This document shows positions 24,133 through 33,106 of a stretch of 47,526 bases of DNA, piece after piece. A model generated the notes under the pieces. It saw nothing but the letters and a program-made list of their open reading frames with translations. It ran no database searches and had not been told where the DNA came from. A program made the translations under genes and the position numbers. The stretch spans positions 1 to 47,526 of the forward strand of contig JBAXGN010000037.1 of NCBI GenBank assembly GCA_037139415.1. The letters are read 5' to 3'. Each line of letters begins with the position of its first letter. Position 1 is the first letter of the stretch. This DNA is from Verrucomicrobiota bacterium. GTDB lineage: Bacteria; Verrucomicrobiota; Verrucomicrobiia; Limisphaerales; Fontisphaeraceae.

Positions 24133-26451
24133 ATGAAGCAAATTACCTTGGTCACCTTCATCGTTCTGCTTGTGGCACCGCTCTTGGCTGCTGACGCGCC
24201 ATTGTCGTCGAACCCCTATGTGCCGCTCTTCGAGCAAATCTTCACCCGCAATGAACCGGCGGTGGCGAAACGCTCTGCTTTCGAGAAGTTGTGTCTCGCA
24301 AATGTCGGGATGCGCCTGGCACAACGAACCGGACGAACCGAGTACCGCACCAAAGCCGCTGCGCTTTTTGAATCAGCTCTGCCGGAGGTTGTCAGCAAGC
24401 CCAGCGACTTTCATACCCAACGTACCATCGCGCTCGCCCTCTTGCCACTACGGCAATCGGGCCTGATTAAACCGGACACGGAGCAGACGCTGCGGATCAT
24501 CGCATCGAAAACCTGGAAGGAGTTTCTCGCTGCTCCCGAGGGTTCCGAGCAAGGTGATGTTGACCATAACATCCGTCTCGCCCAAGCCCTAAGCTGCGCG
24601 GCATTCGCCAATTTTTTCAAGGACGACAAGACGATGGACTCAGCGCCCATCCGAACCCGACTTGACCACTATTGGAGCAAGATCAAGGCAACCGGTGATC
24701 TGGATGAAGATGCGAGTAACTATACTGGCCTAGGAATTGTCCACTGCATTGAGTTGGCGCAAATGCTCGGGCATGAGGAGGATCTTCGTGCACCCGGCTT
24801 TCGCCGCATGTTTGCAAGGCAGCGCGATACGATCTCGACCACCGGGCTATTGCCCGAGTTTGGCGACGGTTTTTTCCACCTGGACCGCGATGCCTTCGAC
24901 TTCGTGTATTTGTGTGAATATGCCGCAAAGGTTTTCGACGACCCCACTTATCTCACGGTTGTGCGCCGTCTCTACGACCCGGTGACGTTTGCAAAAGCGG
25001 TGCCAGACGAATGGTGCCGCGCTATTTCCCTTCTCGGGCTGGAACTTTCCCGGCGTCTGCCGGAGCCACTTCCCGCCGCTTCGCTGGTCAACTACCGGGC
25101 CAACCGGGTTAGTCCGCAGCCGGTGGTGGACAAGCTTATTCTTCGCACCGGCACCGAGCCCGGCAGTGCCATGGTGTTGCTGGATCTCTATGCCGCAGGC
25201 AGTCATGCGCATCCTTCCAAGGGGCCATCAGTGGCCTACTATGAGGTGGATGGCGTGCCGCTTTTTCACAATCTCGGTCGTCATCGCACCCGTTCTGCGA
25301 TCACGGGCAATAGCTTCTGGGCGCTTGAAACGCCTCGCGCTTTTCCCGGGGTCTGGAAACCCGGCGAGTGGTTTACGATGTCCATTCCGGCAGAATTGAT
25401 GCTCCAAGACGCGGCGGGCGCATTGCAAGTGGGCGACCGCGTCACCCTACGCAATTTCGAGAATCGCGGAACCAAACAACTTTGGTTCGATAATCTGCGG
25501 CTGGACGGCACAGTGGGCGTGAAGTTGCTGGATGGGTTTGAAAGTGAGAAGACATGGCATCGCAACCTCGCCTCGGCTCCAGGGCTCAAGGTAGTAACCT
25601 CACCCGAACACACTCAGGGCGCCGCCTCCCAAAGCCTGAACTGGGGTGTGCTCAAGTCTGGCGCCTACGCCCGCATGTTGGCCGATGCCCGCAGCTTCAC
25701 CTTCAAGCCCGGTGAGTTTAACACGCTGAAAATAGATGTGAAATACGATGGCATCCGCCCCTATCTGCACTTGCGCGACCTTTGCCAGCAGATTGATCTC
25801 GGCGACCATGCGCTGCCTTATCACGTCGGCTCCGCCCGCACCGAACAACGCGAACGCGATGCTTTCGGGGAAGTGGTCTTCAGCCGCTATATCGTCGCCG
25901 ATGCCCAACTCACGCGCCGGATCGTGCTCACTGCGGAAGGCTGCCTGATCATCCACGACCGCTGGTCTTCTGGAAAATCGCAGCCGAAGTGGACCGTCGG
26001 CCAGCTCTGGCAGTTCTACGCGTTGAAGGATCACGGGGCGGATTGGTTCTGCGGAGACGATGACGGGGCATTCACGGTGCCGGATGGGCATGGCGGCACG
26101 AAGTCCGTCACGCGCCGGATGCTGGTGAAGTTTGCGATGGGGCCGAACGCCGACACCTTTGTCGAGCAGGTCAATCAGTCCTATCTGGCTCCGAATCCAA
26201 AAAACCGTCCGCAAGATAAATTTTTTACGACCGGTAGCCGACGCATTGTTTCCTCCGGCGAGGAGGCATCTTTCACCCTTGTCGTTGTTCCGCACGATCC
26301 CGACCAGAACGCGAAGTCCCTCGCGGGCGCAATCCGTTTCAATTCAACGCCTGATGGTGTCGAAGTTGTGCTCAACCAAACCGCTGCCGCTGCTCCCGTT
26401 CGGATTGGGTTGTTCCGTGATGGTCGCTGGGAAGTTTCACGCAAGCATTGA
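24133..26451 (+). CDS. Exported heparinase-like protein with an inserted beta-sandwich
   Basis: A 772-residue protein with signal peptide (ITLVTFIVLLVAPLLAADA) and the same plan as its upstream neighbour: an alpha-helical N-terminal domain (about 25-320, with GLLPEFGDGFFHLD near 240) and a beta-rich half with SHAHPSKGP (His358, His360) and VPLFHNLGRH. Residues about 420-555 (VTLRNFENRGTKQLWFDNLRLDG, LLDGFES) look like a carbohydrate-binding beta-sandwich inserted into the C-terminal domain. It is likely a polysaccharide lyase or an accessory binding protein; the substrate is unknown. A ribosome binding site GAAGG lies before the ATG. Third gene of the GH51 operon. Confidence 0.7.
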   Translation: MKQITLVTFIVLLVAPLLAADAPLSSNPYVPLFEQIFTRNEPAVAKRSAFEKLCLANVGMRLAQRTGRTEYRTKAAALFESALPEVVSKPSDFHTQRTIALALLPLRQSGLIKPDTEQTLRIIASKTWKEFLAAPEGSEQGDVDHNIRLAQALSCAAFANFFKDDKTMDSAPIRTRLDHYWSKIKATGDLDEDASNYTGLGIVHCIELAQMLGHEEDLRAPGFRRMFARQRDTISTTGLLPEFGDGFFHLDRDAFDFVYLCEYAAKVFDDPTYLTVVRRLYDPVTFAKAVPDEWCRAISLLGLELSRRLPEPLPAASLVNYRANRVSPQPVVDKLILRTGTEPGSAMVLLDLYAAGSHAHPSKGPSVAYYEVDGVPLFHNLGRHRTRSAITGNSFWALETPRAFPGVWKPGEWFTMSIPAELMLQDAAGALQVGDRVTLRNFENRGTKQLWFDNLRLDGTVGVKLLDGFESEKTWHRNLASAPGLKVVTSPEHTQGAASQSLNWGVLKSGAYARMLADARSFTFKPGEFNTLKIDVKYDGIRPYLHLRDLCQQIDLGDHALPYHVGSARTEQRERDAFGEVVFSRYIVADAQLTRRIVLTAEGCLIIHDRWSSGKSQPKWTVGQLWQFYALKDHGADWFCGDDDGAFTVPDGHGGTKSVTRRMLVKFAMGPNADTFVEQVNQSYLAPNPKNRPQDKFFTTGSRRIVSSGEEASFTLVVVPHDPDQNAKSLAGAIRFNSTPDGVEVVLNQTAAAAPVRIGLFRDGRWEVSRKH

Positions 26452-26486
26452 GATGAACCATTTTCAAAAATCGAAGGATAAAACAA

Positions 26487-28325
26487 ATGAAGCAGATTAA
26501 AACCCTGATCCTCACCGCGATGCTTTTGGTCGCCGGCAGTGTTTGCGCCGCGCCGGTTTCATTGACCGTTGATCCCGACAGGGTCGTCGGCCACATTGAC
26601 GAACGGCTCTACGGTCAGTTTCTCGAACACATTTACCATTCCTGTAACGGCGGTCTGTGGGGCGAGGTCGTCTGGAACCGTAGCTTCGAGGAACTGCCAC
26701 CGGTGAAGAAGGGCGAGAAACGTCGTCCGGATGCGTTTGCCCGACATTGGGAGATCATTGGGGCTGGCCAGGTACGGCTCGACACGAACCAGCCGTTGAA
26801 CGGCTTGAAAAGCGTGAGAATTACCACTGCCGACGCAGTGGCCGGCGTGGTCCAGAAAAACTATAATTTGCGTGGTGGCGATACGTTTCGCGGCTCGCTC
26901 TGGGCGCGTGGTGATGGTGCGCTCACGGTTAAACTCGGCGATGCGGAACAAACCATTCCGTCAGTGACCGCCGAATGGAAGGAATACCCGCTCACACTCT
27001 CGCCGAAATCCGGTGACACGCTCCAAATCAGCGCGCGCGGCAGCGTCTGCATTGATCAGGTGAGCCTCATGCCCGACGCCGCGCGGGCGACCGGCGGGTT
27101 TCGTCCCGATTTGCTCGATGCTGTTGCGGCATTACGTCCGCCGACGATTCGTTGGCCCGGCGGCAGCTTCGTGGGAGGCTACAAATGGAAGAACGGCATC
27201 GGCCCGCAACACCAACGCGTCAGCAAGAAAGGCTGGGACGAACTCGATCCGCTCAGTTTCGGGGTTGATGAGTTCATGGCGCTCTGCCGCAAACTCGGCG
27301 CGGAGCCGGTCATCTGCGTGGACATGGGCGTGGACAAACCGGAGCTGGTGCAGGATGCGTGCGACTTCATTGAGTACTGCAATGGGCCGACGACCTCGAA
27401 GTGGGGTGCCGTCCGTGCCGCCAACAGCCACGCCGCGCCGTATCGCGTGAAGTACTGGGAGATCGGCAACGAAGTCTGGCGTCTGAAGCCCGAGGAGTAC
27501 GTCGGCGTCGTCAAACAGTTCGCCCCGGCTATGAAGCAAGCAGACCCGGCGATCCAGCTCATTGCCTGCGGCAGCGGACAGCTCGGCGGACATTGGCGCG
27601 AGGGCGATATCGCGGTGATCGAGCAATGCGCGGAACTGGTGGATTACCTCAGCGTTCACCACTACGAAAAACCAGAAAACTTTGCCGACGGCCCGGCTGC
27701 CGCCGAACAGTTCTGGCAGACGCTGGCCGCGCGCATCACCCAGTCGAAGAACCCGAAATTGAAAATCTACTTCTCGGAGTGGAACACGCGGAGCAGTATT
27801 GACTGGCGCAACGGCCTCTATGCCGGCGGCATCCTGAACGCCCTCGAACGCAACGAAATCATTACGATGGCCTGCCCGGCCCTCTGGCTCCGGCATGTCA
27901 GCGCGCCGAATTGGGACAACGCCTTTATCAACTTCGATGCCAGCGGTTGGTTCCCCGCACCGAACTATGTCGTCGTGAAACTCTGGCATGACCACCGCGC
28001 GCCGAACCGGCTCGCGCTCGAAGGCGCCCCCGGGCCGCTCAACGTCATTGCCGCCAAGGGCGACGGCCTCACGCTGAAAGCGGTCAATCCCGGCACCAAT
28101 GCCGTGCCAGTGGCACTGATCGTCAAACCCGGTTTCACCATCGGCAAGGCGGAGTTCATGCTGGTCAATCCGGGCAGCCTCGAAGCCCGCAACTCATTGA
28201 CTGAGCCAAACCAGATTCATCCCGCACCCGCCGATGTGAAACTGGATGGTCAGACCGTGCGCTTCACGATGCCGCCATTGTCTGCGGGAGTCATCACGCT
28301 GAAAGAAAGAAGCAAATTAAACTGA
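26487..28325 (+). CDS. Secreted GH51 alpha-L-arabinofuranosidase, second copy
   Basis: The 612-residue protein (signal TLILTAMLLVAGSVCAA) has the standard GH51 start DERLYGQFLEHIY followed by GGLWGEVVWNRSFE, a jelly-roll insertion (about 85-195), and the barrel with IRWPGGSF. Acid/base Glu329 lies in EIGNEVW and nucleophile Glu431 in YFSEWNTR. It is not a close duplicate of the first GH51 (19921-21906), suggesting different linkages or side chains. AAGGATAAAACAA precedes the ATG, 35 bp after the previous gene, so it closes the four-gene operon. Its stop codon runs into the remnant of a third heparinase-like gene. Confidence 0.94.
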   Translation: MKQIKTLILTAMLLVAGSVCAAPVSLTVDPDRVVGHIDERLYGQFLEHIYHSCNGGLWGEVVWNRSFEELPPVKKGEKRRPDAFARHWEIIGAGQVRLDTNQPLNGLKSVRITTADAVAGVVQKNYNLRGGDTFRGSLWARGDGALTVKLGDAEQTIPSVTAEWKEYPLTLSPKSGDTLQISARGSVCIDQVSLMPDAARATGGFRPDLLDAVAALRPPTIRWPGGSFVGGYKWKNGIGPQHQRVSKKGWDELDPLSFGVDEFMALCRKLGAEPVICVDMGVDKPELVQDACDFIEYCNGPTTSKWGAVRAANSHAAPYRVKYWEIGNEVWRLKPEEYVGVVKQFAPAMKQADPAIQLIACGSGQLGGHWREGDIAVIEQCAELVDYLSVHHYEKPENFADGPAAAEQFWQTLAARITQSKNPKLKIYFSEWNTRSSIDWRNGLYAGGILNALERNEIITMACPALWLRHVSAPNWDNAFINFDASGWFPAPNYVVVKLWHDHRAPNRLALEGAPGPLNVIAAKGDGLTLKAVNPGTNAVPVALIVKPGFTIGKAEFMLVNPGSLEARNSLTEPNQIHPAPADVKLDGQTVRFTMPPLSAGVITLKERSKLN

Positions 28326-28496
28326 TTACATCAATCGCCCTCGCCGCCTTGGTGCTCTCGCCGCTGACTTGGGGCACGACGAAGGAGGAATATCGCGAGG
28401 CGGCAGTCGAATGAGGCGGAGTTCTTGAATCTCGCGGGCGATGTGGTGCTGGCCTGTAACAATCGCGCGCACGGCGGTTATCCGCAACGCCGGACG
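28322..28496 (+). pseudogene. Remnant of a third heparinase-like paralogue
   Basis: Two short pieces match the gene at 21971-24070. From 28322 the frame reads a hydrophobic end of a signal peptide and LTWGTTKEEYREAAVE, matching RTWAATKDEYRAATVN of the intact gene. After a stop (TGA 28412) and a +1 shift it reads NEAEFLNLAGDVVLACNNRAHGGY, matching NDAELLGLARDLVLACNKAALDGY. About 40 codons that separate these pieces in the intact gene are deleted. The rest of the gene is gone; the next gene on the other strand follows at once. The operon once probably carried one more lyase-like gene. Confidence 0.75.
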
Positions 28497-28536
28497 ATAC
28501 GTTGAAGCCGGCGGTACACGATGGGCGCTGAGCCTG

Positions 28537-30399
28537 TCACTGACGGGCTGGTGGCACGGCTTCTTGAAAAGTCCGGCGCACGTCTGAGGCATCGGAGTTC
28601 TTCAAATTGGAGCGCTGGATCATCAACACATAGACCGTCTGCTTAACCGGATCAATCCAGGCCTGCGTCCCGTACGCACCGCCGTGACCGAACGTTCCGG
28701 GGGAATGCACCGCCGTAACCCCCTGTGGTTGCCGCACCACGCAGACACCCAAGCCCCAGCCATTGCCATCGGTGAAACCGGTCTTGAGGTCGCCAGTGTG
28801 GATGCTGGACATCAGCGTGACCGTCTCCGGCTTAAGGAGTTGGCGACCGTCCAACGTACCCTGCTTTAACAGCATCCGGCAAAACCGGGCGTAATCCGAC
28901 GCGGTGGAGAACAGCCCGCCATTCGGCGCCGGGTAGCGGTCGCGGAAAGCCGGCGAATAACCGTTGAGAAAAGCGACGGGCACTTCCGTAAGCGTGTCGT
29001 TGGTTAACGCATAGGATTTGGCCAGGCGCGGGAGTTGGGCTTCGGTCAGATAGAAGCCGGTGTCTTTCATCCCCAGCGGATCCAGCAGCCGCTTCTGGAG
29101 AAATTCAGGGAAGGATTGGCCGGAGACGACTTCCACGATTCGGCCGAGGGAGTTGATGCCGGATTGGCAATACTGCCACTTGGAACCGGGTACAAACGAG
29201 AGCGGGCGGCCCGCGTAGAAAGGAATCACGTCCGCCAACGAGCGCGCCGTCTTGTATTGGTCCCGGGTGGCTTCAGGCAGGCCGGAAGTGTGGGTTAGCA
29301 GATGGCGCAAGGTGATCCGGGCGGACTGGCCATCGGGGGTCTTGAGGGTGCCGAGTTCGGGAAGATACTTCGCGACCGGATCATCCACGGACAGCTTGCC
29401 CTCGTCCTGCAGCATCAGGATCGCGGTGGCAGTCAGGGGCTTGGTCATGGAGGCAATCCAGAATATCGCGTCAGTCGCCATCGGTTTTGCGTCGGCGATG
29501 TCGGCCAGACCGGCGGCATCAAAGTGGAGAATTTCCTCCGGCGTGGCGACGAGCGTCACGGCACCGGCGATTTCGTGGCGCGCAATGCTTGCCTGCATCG
29601 CTGCGGAGACCGCCGGGATTTTCGATGTCGCCACGAACGGGAGCTTTTTTACCTGAATGTCCTGGAAGCGGATTTTCAGTTCATCGCCGCTGTGTAGTTG
29701 CAGGGCAAAATGGCCGGAGCGTCCGACGTTGTGTTTCTGATGGGCCAGGTTATCGAGCACGCCCGCGCCCTGCCAGTCGGTACGCACGATGCCGTTGACC
29801 AGCGTGGTGACCCGGGTGCCCCGGCAAATCAGGGTGAGTTCATTCCAACCGTCGTCAGCGTATTTGAAGAGGTGGCGCTGGGGTTCGAGTTCAGGCCTCA
29901 TGCGGGAGTCCGGCAGACTGGGAAAAATCCAGCGGCGTTCCTCCCGAGTTTCGTCGTAGATCAGCCCTGTACGCCAGGACATGGCCTTGGGCGGGTGAAT
30001 GTCCACCTGGGGACCGTTCATCCAGCCACCGCTGACCGTGTCGTCGAAGCGGCTGCGGAATTGCAGCCCGCTGTTTCCCGGCGAGTCCGCGTAGGCCTGG
30101 AATTTCAGACGCATCTCGAAATCCGCAAACTCCTGTTCGCTGACCAGCCAGACATAGTTGTGATTCTTGCGTCCGATGCTGTCACAGAGAATGGCGCCGC
30201 TCTCCACCGACCAGAAAACGGAACCGCGATCCTTTGGCTGGCACTGGACCGTCCAGCCGGTAAGGTCCTTGCCGTTGAAGAGGGACATCCACTCCTCGGC
30301 AAATGTGCGCGTGACAGAGATGAACAGGAGGAGAATCCAGGCCAAAGTCAGGGGAACTGTGGCGGCTTTAACGGTATTCAAACGCAAATAGCATTTCAT
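28537..30399 (-). CDS. DUF1080 (3-keto-glucoside hydrolase-like) domain fused to a class C beta-lactamase-like serine hydrolase
   Basis: The 620-residue product (start ATG 30399; signal anchor VPLTLAWILLLFISV) has two modules. Residues about 35-255 form the concanavalin-like DUF1080 fold (WMSLFNGKDLTGW, DFEMRLKF, GNSGLQFRSRF, WNELTL), found in 3-keto-disaccharide hydrolases and carbohydrate binding. Residues about 262-620 are a serine beta-lactamase/esterase fold: nucleophile Ser317 and Lys320 in SMTK, LTHTSGLP, and HGGAYGT near the C-terminus. The second motif, normally Tyr-x-Asn, is Tyr410-Cys-Gln here. The pair suggests an esterase or amidase tethered to a sugar, for instance removing acyl groups; antibiotic resistance is unlikely. 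It points against the arabinofuranosidase operon. Confidence 0.85.
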   Translation of the reverse strand: MKCYLRLNTVKAATVPLTLAWILLLFISVTRTFAEEWMSLFNGKDLTGWTVQCQPKDRGSVFWSVESGAILCDSIGRKNHNYVWLVSEQEFADFEMRLKFQAYADSPGNSGLQFRSRFDDTVSGGWMNGPQVDIHPPKAMSWRTGLIYDETREERRWIFPSLPDSRMRPELEPQRHLFKYADDGWNELTLICRGTRVTTLVNGIVRTDWQGAGVLDNLAHQKHNVGRSGHFALQLHSGDELKIRFQDIQVKKLPFVATSKIPAVSAAMQASIARHEIAGAVTLVATPEEILHFDAAGLADIADAKPMATDAIFWIASMTKPLTATAILMLQDEGKLSVDDPVAKYLPELGTLKTPDGQSARITLRHLLTHTSGLPEATRDQYKTARSLADVIPFYAGRPLSFVPGSKWQYCQSGINSLGRIVEVVSGQSFPEFLQKRLLDPLGMKDTGFYLTEAQLPRLAKSYALTNDTLTEVPVAFLNGYSPAFRDRYPAPNGGLFSTASDYARFCRMLLKQGTLDGRQLLKPETVTLMSSIHTGDLKTGFTDGNGWGLGVCVVRQPQGVTAVHSPGTFGHGGAYGTQAWIDPVKQTVYVLMIQRSNLKNSDASDVRRTFQEAVPPARQ

Positions 30400-30545
30400 G
30401 GTGGGATCATGCTCATAGCAGCCAGGGGCCGTCAAGCGACGATAAGCAGACGACGCGCAGAAGGAGAGGGTATATTTAACACTTTACCAGGTTGAACTTG
30501 CTGTGACACTCGTTTATGCTTTATCACCAAAGTAAAATACATCGA

Positions 30546-32081
30546 ATGAAAAGAACTGTCCTGCTAATTCTCTGTGTTCTGGCGCCCGCTTCGGCGGCGG
30601 TGTTGTCTGCTGCCACCTACCACGTGGATTCCATCTCCGGCACCGATACCAACGATGGCCGCAGTCCCGCCGCCGCCTGGCGCTCGCTGACCAATGCTAA
30701 CGCCACCACCTTTCAACCCGGGGATCGGCTGTTGCTTAAGTGCGGCTCGGTCTGGACCGGGCAACTTCACCCGTTGGGTTCCGGCAGCGCCACGCAGCGG
30801 ATCATCCTCGACAGTTACGGCGAAGGCCCGCAGCCGATCATTCACGGCGGTGGGATCGCCAGCGGAGCTGTCTTCCTCCAAAATCAGCAGTACTGGAGCA
30901 TTCGCAACCTTGAAGTCTCCAATCAGGGCTCTCCGGCTGCCAAAAAGGTGGGCATCCTGATCCGCAACAACTCGGTCGGCACGCTGTCCGGAATCGAGGT
31001 GAAGAACTGCCATATCCACGATGTCGTGGGTGATTTGACCGACTATCGCGATGGCAAGGAAAGCGGCGCCATCGTCTTCTATATTAACGTCGCAAACCTG
31101 TCGGTCCCGTCCCGGTGGGATGACATTCGTATTGAGAACAACACCATTCACGATGTCACTCGCAACGGCATCCTGATGCAGTCGCAGTGGATCAACAAAA
31201 CGAACGATCCGAACTCAAGCTGGCGCGGTCACGGTGTTTACACCACCTCCAGCAACATCATCATTGCCAGTAACCGCCTCGAACGCATTGGCGGCGATGG
31301 GATTATCCCTTGGTGCGTGAAAGGCGCGGTGATCGAGCGCAATTTTGTCCGTCAGTCGAACAACAATTCCGTGAAGCAAGGCCACGCCGCCATCTGGCCG
31401 TATTTCTGCGAGGACGTGCTTTTCCAATACAATGAGGTGTGCGAGACCAAAACGAAATACGACGGCATGGCCTTCGACTTCGACAACAGCAATCAGCGTT
31501 GTATCTACCAATACAACTACAGCCACGATAACGAGGGCGGCTTTCTGAACATGTGTTGCGACGGCAACGCCAACGGAAACATCGCCCGCTACAATATCAG
31601 CCAGAACGACGGCTGTCTGGCCGGCAGCCGTGTCTTTCTCGTGCATGGCCACGGCAACCACGGCTATCAGGTTTACAACAACACCATTTATGCCAGAAAC
31701 GGCAACCCCGTGATGTTCGAACAGGGCGCAGATAGTAGCGGCAGCTCAATCCTTTTTCAAAACAACATCTTCATCAACGCTGGCACAGGGAAATATAAAG
31801 CGCCCAAAGGCTGCCAGTTCGAGCGCAACCTCTACTTCGGTTCCGGCCAGCTCACCAACGATGTCAAAAGCATCCTCGCCGATCCACTCTTGGTGGCTCC
31901 CGGCAGTGGACAGGCGGGGCTGGATTCGGTCGCAGGATACAAGTTGCTCATCGGTTCCGCCGCGCTCAACGCCGGTGTGCCGATCACCGGCAACGGCGGC
32001 ATGGATTACTGGGGGAATCCCGTTTCCGCTAAATCCGCGCCCCACCTCGGGGCTTGGAATGGACGCCCAATCACCAAGTGA
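30546..32081 (+). CDS. Secreted right-handed beta-helix protein (pectate-lyase-like)
   Basis: ATG 30546 opens a signal peptide (TVLLILCVLAPASAAVLSA); 511 residues. The mature protein begins YHVDSISGTDTNDGRSPAAAW, the usual start of PL-type beta-helix enzymes that build on SGSDxNDGxSxxxPw, and goes on as parallel beta-helix rungs with many Asn and His (VKNCHIHDV, IRIENNTIHDV, VYNNTIYARNG). The last part (SAALNAG, LGAWNG) is the common capping motif of such proteins. It probably binds or cleaves a uronic-acid polymer. TAAAAT lies seven bases before the ATG; TTGAAC and TATGCT (30492-30519) form an alternative promoter. It is the last gene of the carbohydrate locus. Confidence 0.82.
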   Translation: MKRTVLLILCVLAPASAAVLSAATYHVDSISGTDTNDGRSPAAAWRSLTNANATTFQPGDRLLLKCGSVWTGQLHPLGSGSATQRIILDSYGEGPQPIIHGGGIASGAVFLQNQQYWSIRNLEVSNQGSPAAKKVGILIRNNSVGTLSGIEVKNCHIHDVVGDLTDYRDGKESGAIVFYINVANLSVPSRWDDIRIENNTIHDVTRNGILMQSQWINKTNDPNSSWRGHGVYTTSSNIIIASNRLERIGGDGIIPWCVKGAVIERNFVRQSNNNSVKQGHAAIWPYFCEDVLFQYNEVCETKTKYDGMAFDFDNSNQRCIYQYNYSHDNEGGFLNMCCDGNANGNIARYNISQNDGCLAGSRVFLVHGHGNHGYQVYNNTIYARNGNPVMFEQGADSSGSSILFQNNIFINAGTGKYKAPKGCQFERNLYFGSGQLTNDVKSILADPLLVAPGSGQAGLDSVAGYKLLIGSAALNAGVPITGNGGMDYWGNPVSAKSAPHLGAWNGRPITK

Positions 32082-32251
32082 GCATCAAGGATCGCTTTGC
32101 TGCTCGCGCTGTCCCAGTCCTTGTTGTCATTGGCGTCTTTGCAGTCGTTCTCCCGTTTGCTCTGCGTTCTCACACTTTCAAACTCTGCACCCCAACCACA
32201 TGGCCTGTTTTATCATTGCCAGCCCGCTCCCGTTGGCGTTACCGTGCTTTC

Positions 32252-33106
32252 ATGCTTGAGCGCGCCCAAGCCGTTCCGCTGGATGACCATTGCGATGACC
32301 GTCTATTGGTCGCCATCGTAAATCATCCGGGCGACCTTGCTATCGCTCGTGAGCAACATTGGTATCGGATTCCCGTCCAAAGCGCCGAAAAATGGCTGGC
32401 CCGTCGTTGGCCGCCGCGTTGGCTGGCGTTCTACCAGACAAAAGTTTTCGGACCTGAATCCTTCGCAATCAACTATTATGCCCGTGTAATTGGCGTCCAG
32501 ACCGCTTCCCGCAAACAACTCTTCCCCAACGAACCGCCCGGCCCCAAATCACGCCAGTGCTATCTCCAGCTCATCCTTGGCCAGCTCCAAAAACTACCTA
32601 CCCCAATCCCAAGCAAACGCTGGCGTCGCATCGTCTTTATCTCTACCACCTGGGCCAAGTTTGTCCAGGCCGCCGAAATCAACGATCTCTACGATGAAAG
32701 CCCGCTGGAAGACAAACTCTGGACTCAATTAAAACGCCTGAACATTTCCGCCGAACGTCAGGAATTCATAACCGCTAATGGTTCCGATTACGCCCTCGAT
32801 TTTGCTCTTTACTGTAATGACGGCAAAATTGGCGTTGAAGCCGATGGCGACACATGGCATTCAGATACCAAGCAGATATCTCAGGACAATCTGCGTGACA
32901 ACGATCTCGAAACCAGCGGCTGGAAACTCCTTCGTTTCAACTCTTTTCAGCTAAATGAGCAGATGACCCAGTACTGCCTCCCAACCATCGTGCAGAACAT
33001 CAACAAGCTTCGCGGCATCTCCGAAGACCGCTTGGTCCCTCGAGACATCGCTCCCGATCCTTCCGCTCCCTCACAAATGAGCCTCTTCGACGACCAACCG
33101 CTCTAA
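32252..33106 (+). CDS. Vsr/DUF559-like PD-(D/E)XK nuclease with EVE/ASCH-like N-terminal domain
   Basis: The most plausible start, ATG 32252, gives 284 residues. The C-terminal half is a Vsr/DUF559-type endonuclease: SPLEDKLW (Glu153), then YALDFALY (Asp183), IGVEADGDTWH (Glu196, Asp198, His203) and GWKLLRFNS (Arg228), in the order and spacing of the family. The first 120 residues (HWYRIPV near 37, WLAFYQTKVFG near 57, INYYARVIGV near 73) recall PUA-like EVE/ASCH modules that bind modified bases, but this is a pattern judgement. RRIVFISTTWAKF joins the two parts. Translation from upstream starts would add an unlikely hydrophobic stretch. It stands alone with no methylase or helicase. Base use is poorer in G+C than the genes before it. 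Possible defence or repair role. Confidence 0.7.
   Translation: MLERAQAVPLDDHCDDRLLVAIVNHPGDLAIAREQHWYRIPVQSAEKWLARRWPPRWLAFYQTKVFGPESFAINYYARVIGVQTASRKQLFPNEPPGPKSRQCYLQLILGQLQKLPTPIPSKRWRRIVFISTTWAKFVQAAEINDLYDESPLEDKLWTQLKRLNISAERQEFITANGSDYALDFALYCNDGKIGVEADGDTWHSDTKQISQDNLRDNDLETSGWKLLRFNSFQLNEQMTQYCLPTIVQNINKLRGISEDRLVPRDIAPDPSAPSQMSLFDDQPL

Noticed and set aside
28537-30399. Antibiotic-resistance beta-lactamase
   Set aside because: The DUF1080 fusion, the altered Tyr-x-Asn motif and the carbohydrate locus point to an esterase-like enzyme.
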